DNA of 8,109 nucleotides, from positions 1-8,109 of the forward strand of contig DASXXT010000430.1 in assembly GCA_036502965.1 (NCBI GenBank). Direction: 5' to 3'. The position numbers were made by a program, and so were the translations under genes. The notes under the pieces were generated by a model. The model ran no database searches. It had not been told where the DNA came from and was given only the letters and a program-made list of their open reading frames with translations. How positions within the stretch are numbered: position 1 is the first letter of the stretch; each line of letters starts with the position of its first letter. The stretch is from Roseiarcus sp036502965. GTDB lineage: Bacteria > Pseudomonadota > Alphaproteobacteria > Rhizobiales > Beijerinckiaceae. Shown piece by piece: positions 5,231 through 8,109 of this stretch.

Positions 5231-6085
5231 TCAAACCGGTTCTGCGGCGAAAAGTTGCGACGGGCGGGTAAACTCCTCTTGAGCCGCGATGAGGCTCAGC
5301 TCGCGTGAACCTGAGTCGAGAGTGGCCTTCACGATTGCGTGAACTGACGACGTCGTACGCGAGAGCGCGTCGCGCGTGTCATGCGCCTCAAGCCAATGAT
5401 GAAAGAACAGCGCCGCGAACAGATCACCGGAGCCGCTGACGGAAATCGGCAGGTTCGGCGTGCGCACCCGCCAGAGGGCGGTTTCGTCTCCCGCCAGAAT
5501 GTCGAGAGCGCCGGCGGGCGTATCGTCGAGCTGGAGGGACGTCGTCACCACGACCCGCGATCCCCGTGCTCGTAACGCTGCGATCGCCCGCCGCGCGGTT
5601 TGCAGGTTGTTCGCCCGTTCGCCGGTCAGCCATTCGAGCTCGAAGGCGTTCGGCGTGGCGATGGTCGCGAGCGGGAGGGCGCGGTCACGGAAGAATTCAC
5701 CCACGCCGGCGGCGACGTAGATTCCCGGCCCGACATCGCCGATCACCGGATCGCACGCGTAGGCTGCTTCGCCGTTGGCCGCACGAATGCGGTCAAGCGC
5801 CCGCATAGCCGCTTCGCCGACCTCCGGTTTGCCGAGATAGCCGGTCAAAAGGCCCGCGCAGCGCGGAAGCACGCCGATCGCTTCCAACCCGCTCAGGCAA
5901 TCATCGATCATCGCTGCGTCGAAGGCGCGACCGCGCCAGCCGGCATAGCCCAGATGGCTGGAATACTGCACCGTCATCAGCGGCCAGACCTCGCGCCCGA
6001 GCCGCTGCAGAGGAAACACCGCCGCCGAATTGCCGACATGGCCGTAGACGACATGCGACTGGATCGAAAGGATGGGCGCAAGCAT
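5231..6085 (-). CDS. pdxY: Pyridoxal kinase
   Basis: A 284-residue ribokinase-superfamily enzyme that phosphorylates pyridoxal (and related B6 vitamers) with ATP to give pyridoxal 5'-phosphate in the cytoplasmic salvage pathway. Motifs in order: ILSIQSHVVYGHVGNSAA (residues 5-22), the signature substrate-binding start of pyridoxal kinases; LLTGYLG (79-85); the CDPVIGD segment (111-117); ATPNAFELEWLTG (143-155); and GSGDLFAALFFHHWL (218-232), the anion-hole/catalytic motif with Asp221 as the base. Length is close to E. coli PdxY. GSGD replaces the more usual GTGD, a mild change. The start at 6085 has no obvious Shine-Dalgarno, but the N-terminus fits the family exactly. It is divergent from adenine deaminase across 161 bp and could lead the minus-strand run of four genes. 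PdxK is the alternative name for the same activity. Confidence 0.93.
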   Translation of the reverse strand: MLAPILSIQSHVVYGHVGNSAAVFPLQRLGREVWPLMTVQYSSHLGYAGWRGRAFDAAMIDDCLSGLEAIGVLPRCAGLLTGYLGKPEVGEAAMRALDRIRAANGEAAYACDPVIGDVGPGIYVAAGVGEFFRDRALPLATIATPNAFELEWLTGERANNLQTARRAIAALRARGSRVVVTTSLQLDDTPAGALDILAGDETALWRVRTPNLPISVSGSGDLFAALFFHHWLEAHDTRDALSRTTSSVHAIVKATLDSGSRELSLIAAQEEFTRPSQLFAAEPV

Positions 6086-6100
6086 AGCGTAAGACCAGAG

Positions 6101-6134
6101 GGCGATTCGCAGGCGGGGTCAAAGCGGAATCGCC
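6101..6134. promoter_or_regulatory. Perfect 8-bp inverted repeat in the pyridoxal kinase/adenine deaminase divergent region
   Basis: GGCGATTC (6101-6108) and GAATCGCC (6127-6134) are perfect inverted copies separated by 18 nt. The element begins 16 bp upstream of the pyridoxal kinase start codon and lies just upstream of a TATATC -10-like hexamer (6150-6155) that would serve adenine deaminase. A shared regulator site is the simplest reading; for pyridoxal kinase it could also form a leader hairpin. Confidence 0.35.
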
Positions 6135-6138
6135 TTTG

Positions 6139-6232
6139 GCGCCGAGCCTTATATCAGGCGCCATGCGGGCGGATCGCTTGAGCGGGCTCAGCAAGCCTGA
6201 AACAATGCCTCCGGGATTTAGCGCCGAGCCTT
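6139..6232 (+). repeat. 12-bp direct repeat and GGCGCC pair in the adenine deaminase leader
   Basis: GCGCCGAGCCTT occurs exactly at 6139-6150 and again at 6221-6232, the second copy ending just before the AAAAGGA ribosome binding site (6234-6240). In addition GGCGCC at 6138-6143 recurs at 6157-6162, so the second hexamer could pair with the first or, over five bases, with the GCGCC at 6221-6225. TATATC (6150-6155) between them resembles a -10 element. If transcription starts after it, only the later pairing is possible in RNA and would partly occlude the ribosome binding site area. Confidence 0.35.
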
Positions 6233-6246
6233 CAAAAGGACACCGC

Positions 6247-7956
6247 ATGAGCGACGCCATCGCCTTTCTCAAGCGGGCCATCGAGCAGGGGCAGGGGCTC
6301 GCTCAGGCCGACGTGGTGCTGAAGGGCGGGCGGATTTTCGATCTGGTCGGGGGCGAGCTCATCAAAAGCGACGTTGCGATTTGCAACGACCGCATTGTCG
6401 GAACGATGGGCGAATACCGGGGCGAACGCGAGATCGACGTCCGCGGCAAGGTGGTAGTCCCGGGGTTCATCGACACCCACTGCCACGTCGAATCCTCGCT
6501 TCTAACGCCGCTCGAATTCGATCGCTGCGTGCTGAGCCATGGCGTGACGACCTCGATCTGTGATCCGCACGAGATCGCCAATGTGCTTGGGCTGACGGGC
6601 CTGCGCTACTTCCTCGAGGCGTCGATGCTGACCGCGATGGACCTGCGCGTGCAGCTGTCGAGCTGCGTTCCGGCGACGGGGCTCGAGACCTCGGGCGCGC
6701 GGCTCGAGGCAGCCGATCTTCTGCCCCTCGCCGATCATCCCAAGGTGCTGGGGCTGGCTGAATTCATGAACTTTCCCGGCGTGCTGGCGCGCGACCCGTC
6801 ATGCCTCGCCAAGCTCGCCGCGTTCCAGACCCGGCCGATCGATGGACACAGCCCGCTGCTCAGCGGCGCCGCCCTCAATGGCTATTTGAGCGCCGGCGTG
6901 CGCACCGACCATGAGGTCACCAATCTTCCGGAGGCAAAAGAGAAGCTTGCCAAAGGCATGCAATTGCTCATTCGCGAAGGCTCGGTGAGCAAGGACCTGC
7001 ATGCTCTCGCCCCCACAATCACCGAGCGCAATTCGCCGTTCATCGCCTTGTGCACCGACGACCGCAATCCGCTCGACATCGCGGAGGAAGGTCATCTTGA
7101 CTTCATGATCCGCACGGCGATCAAGCTTGGCGCGCCGCCGCTTGCCGCCTATCGCGCCGCGACCGTCTCTGCGGCGCGCATCTTTGGCCTCAGAGACCGC
7201 GGCATGGTCGCGCCCGGCTGGCGCACCGATCTCGTCGTGATCGACGACCTTGAGCACTGCGCCGTCTTCATGACGATGGCGCGGGGGCGCGTGGTGGATG
7301 AAGCTTTATTTGCCGCGCGCGCTTCGCTCGAGCCGGTCGGGCGCGAAAGCGTCAAGGCGCGGCGGGTCGAGCCGGCGGATTTCGTCGCCCGGGGGCAGGG
7401 GCCGTCGACGCAGGCGATCGGCGTCATCCCAGGCAAGATCATCACCGAGCGCGTTCCGGTAACGCTGCCGTTCAGACAAGGCGAGCGCGGCGTCGATCTC
7501 AGCCAGGATGTCGTCAAGGTCTCAGTCGTCGCCCGCCACGGCGTCAACGACAACCATGCGACGGCCTTCGTTAAAGGCTTTGGCATGAAGCGTGGCGCGA
7601 TCGCTTCGTCCGTCGGCCATGACAGCCATAACTTATGCGTCGTCGGCGCCGACGAGGTCGACATGGCGGCTGCGGTCAATCGCTTGCGCGAGACGGAGGG
7701 CGGGTTCGCGGTCGCGCGCGACGGCAAGGTGATCGCCGAACTGCCGCTGCCGGTGGCGGGACTCATGAGCCTCAAGAGCTTTGAGGCGGTGCGCGAGGCG
7801 CTGATCCCGCTGCGCGCGGCGGCGAAAGGCCTGGGGGTGACGCTTTCCGAGCCGTTCCTGCAAGTCGCCTTCCTACCGCTGCCGGTGATCCCGCATCTCA
7901 AGATCACCGACAAAGGGCTTGTCGACGTGGACAAATTCGACTTCGTACGGGACTAA
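6247..7956 (+). CDS. ade: Adenine deaminase
   Basis: A 569-residue amidohydrolase-superfamily enzyme that deaminates adenine to hypoxanthine and ammonia in purine salvage. The metal-site motifs of the family are intact: PGFIDTHCHVESS (residues 72-84, with His78 and His80), the CDPHEIANVLG segment (105-115), AEFMNFPGV (171-179), DGHSPLLSG (199-207), RTDHE (219-223) and CTDDRNP (269-275). The C-terminal domain carries KGFGMKRGAIASSVGHDSHN (443-462), characteristic of microbial Ade (AdeC) rather than Ado deaminase-like ADE. Length matches the family. I start it at ATG 6247 because AAAAGGA (6234-6240) lies 6 nt upstream and MSDAIAFLKRAIEQG is a typical N-terminus; the frame is open back to 6136, but those 37 residues look untranslated and contain the repeats described separately. 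It is divergent from pyridoxal kinase and its expression may be controlled from that shared region. Confidence 0.96.
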   Translation: MSDAIAFLKRAIEQGQGLAQADVVLKGGRIFDLVGGELIKSDVAICNDRIVGTMGEYRGEREIDVRGKVVVPGFIDTHCHVESSLLTPLEFDRCVLSHGVTTSICDPHEIANVLGLTGLRYFLEASMLTAMDLRVQLSSCVPATGLETSGARLEAADLLPLADHPKVLGLAEFMNFPGVLARDPSCLAKLAAFQTRPIDGHSPLLSGAALNGYLSAGVRTDHEVTNLPEAKEKLAKGMQLLIREGSVSKDLHALAPTITERNSPFIALCTDDRNPLDIAEEGHLDFMIRTAIKLGAPPLAAYRAATVSAARIFGLRDRGMVAPGWRTDLVVIDDLEHCAVFMTMARGRVVDEALFAARASLEPVGRESVKARRVEPADFVARGQGPSTQAIGVIPGKIITERVPVTLPFRQGERGVDLSQDVVKVSVVARHGVNDNHATAFVKGFGMKRGAIASSVGHDSHNLCVVGADEVDMAAAVNRLRETEGGFAVARDGKVIAELPLPVAGLMSLKSFEAVREALIPLRAAAKGLGVTLSEPFLQVAFLPLPVIPHLKITDKGLVDVDKFDFVRD

Positions 7957-7976
7957 GGACACCATCAACGTGGATC

Positions 7977-8109
7977 TTGAAGACTATCACCAGAGCAGAT
8001 TGCTTTTGGGTTGATGATCTCTGGCACGCGCGCCAGCGCGCCAAGACGATCAAGGTCAAGCGTTTTCCCACGCCCGAGGCGGCGGATAGCCTGGCGGTCG
8101 GCCCGGCTA
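7977..8109 (+). CDS. Possible 5' part of an unidentified gene running off the right edge
   Basis: Following adenine deaminase, one frame is open to the window end and reads, from a TTG at 7977, LKTITRADCFWVDDLWH and then a basic stretch (ARQRAKTIKVKRFPTPEAAD). From about 8010 its third codon positions are mostly G or C, as in the real genes here, which supports coding. The start is unclear: AAGGA at 7955-7959 is better spaced for a GTG at 7970, but that GTG is in another frame and stops after 14 codons. Either the start is a poor TTG, the gene begins with a frameshift, or this is a decayed fragment. I do not recognise the family. Confidence 0.35.
   Translation, partial: MKTITRADCFWVDDLWHARQRAKTIKVKRFPTPEAADSLAVGPA

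Noticed and set aside
6136..6246. 37-residue N-terminal extension of adenine deaminase
   Set aside because: The ATG at 6247 has a good ribosome binding site and gives the usual family N-terminus; the extension covers intergenic repeats.
7149..7934. 261-residue Ser/Thr/Arg-rich minus-strand open frame opposite adenine deaminase
   Set aside because: Antisense shadow of a gene with intact amidohydrolase motifs; no family resemblance.

Overview
The window is GC-rich. Its coding regions strongly prefer G or C at third codon positions, and its gene families (a SPW-repeat membrane protein, a small CSGKIARYR-type lipoprotein, an alphaproteobacterial-style Nudix protein) point to an alphaproteobacterium, most likely of the Hyphomicrobiales (Rhizobiales). 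That assignment is inferred from protein flavour and base composition, not from a marker gene. I see no rRNA, tRNA, CRISPR array, transposase or phage gene. This is mostly ordinary chromosomal metabolic and housekeeping sequence.

Layout. 1-231: left edge and promoter region, with a possible start of a divergent minus-strand gene and a 26-bp imperfect dyad. 232-636 (+): SnoaL-like/NTF2-fold protein. 637-1181: about 545 bp with no gene I can support. 1182-2135 (-): NAD(P)-binding epimerase/dehydratase-type protein. 2136-2248: divergent promoter region. 2249-2623 (+): SPW-repeat membrane protein, followed by paired GC-rich hairpins. 2781-3112 (+): small lipoprotein gene whose start codon and lipobox are in different frames, an apparent 1-nt deletion. 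3094-3828 (-): Nudix hydrolase, overlapping the lipoprotein tail-to-tail by 19 nt. 3825-4727 (-): PhzF-family enzyme, coupled to the Nudix gene through a TTGA stop/start overlap. 4779-5138 (-): secreted small conserved hypothetical protein. 5231-6085 (-): pyridoxal kinase. 6086-6246: divergent regulatory region with a perfect 8-bp dyad and a 12-bp direct repeat. 6247-7956 (+): adenine deaminase. 7957-8109: right edge with an open frame of unknown identity.

How it works together. Four minus-strand genes (pyridoxal kinase, secreted protein, PhzF, Nudix) lie head to tail with gaps of 92 bp, 51 bp and -4 bp. Only the last pair is clearly coupled. Pyridoxal kinase and adenine deaminase are divergently transcribed from a shared 161-bp region and both are salvage enzymes (vitamin B6 and purine), but no direct functional link is visible. 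The other genes look like independent units.

The most unusual items are the frameshifted lipoprotein start, the repeat-rich pyridoxal kinase/adenine deaminase intergenic region, and the gene-free stretch 637-1181. I found no convincing novel multi-gene system.
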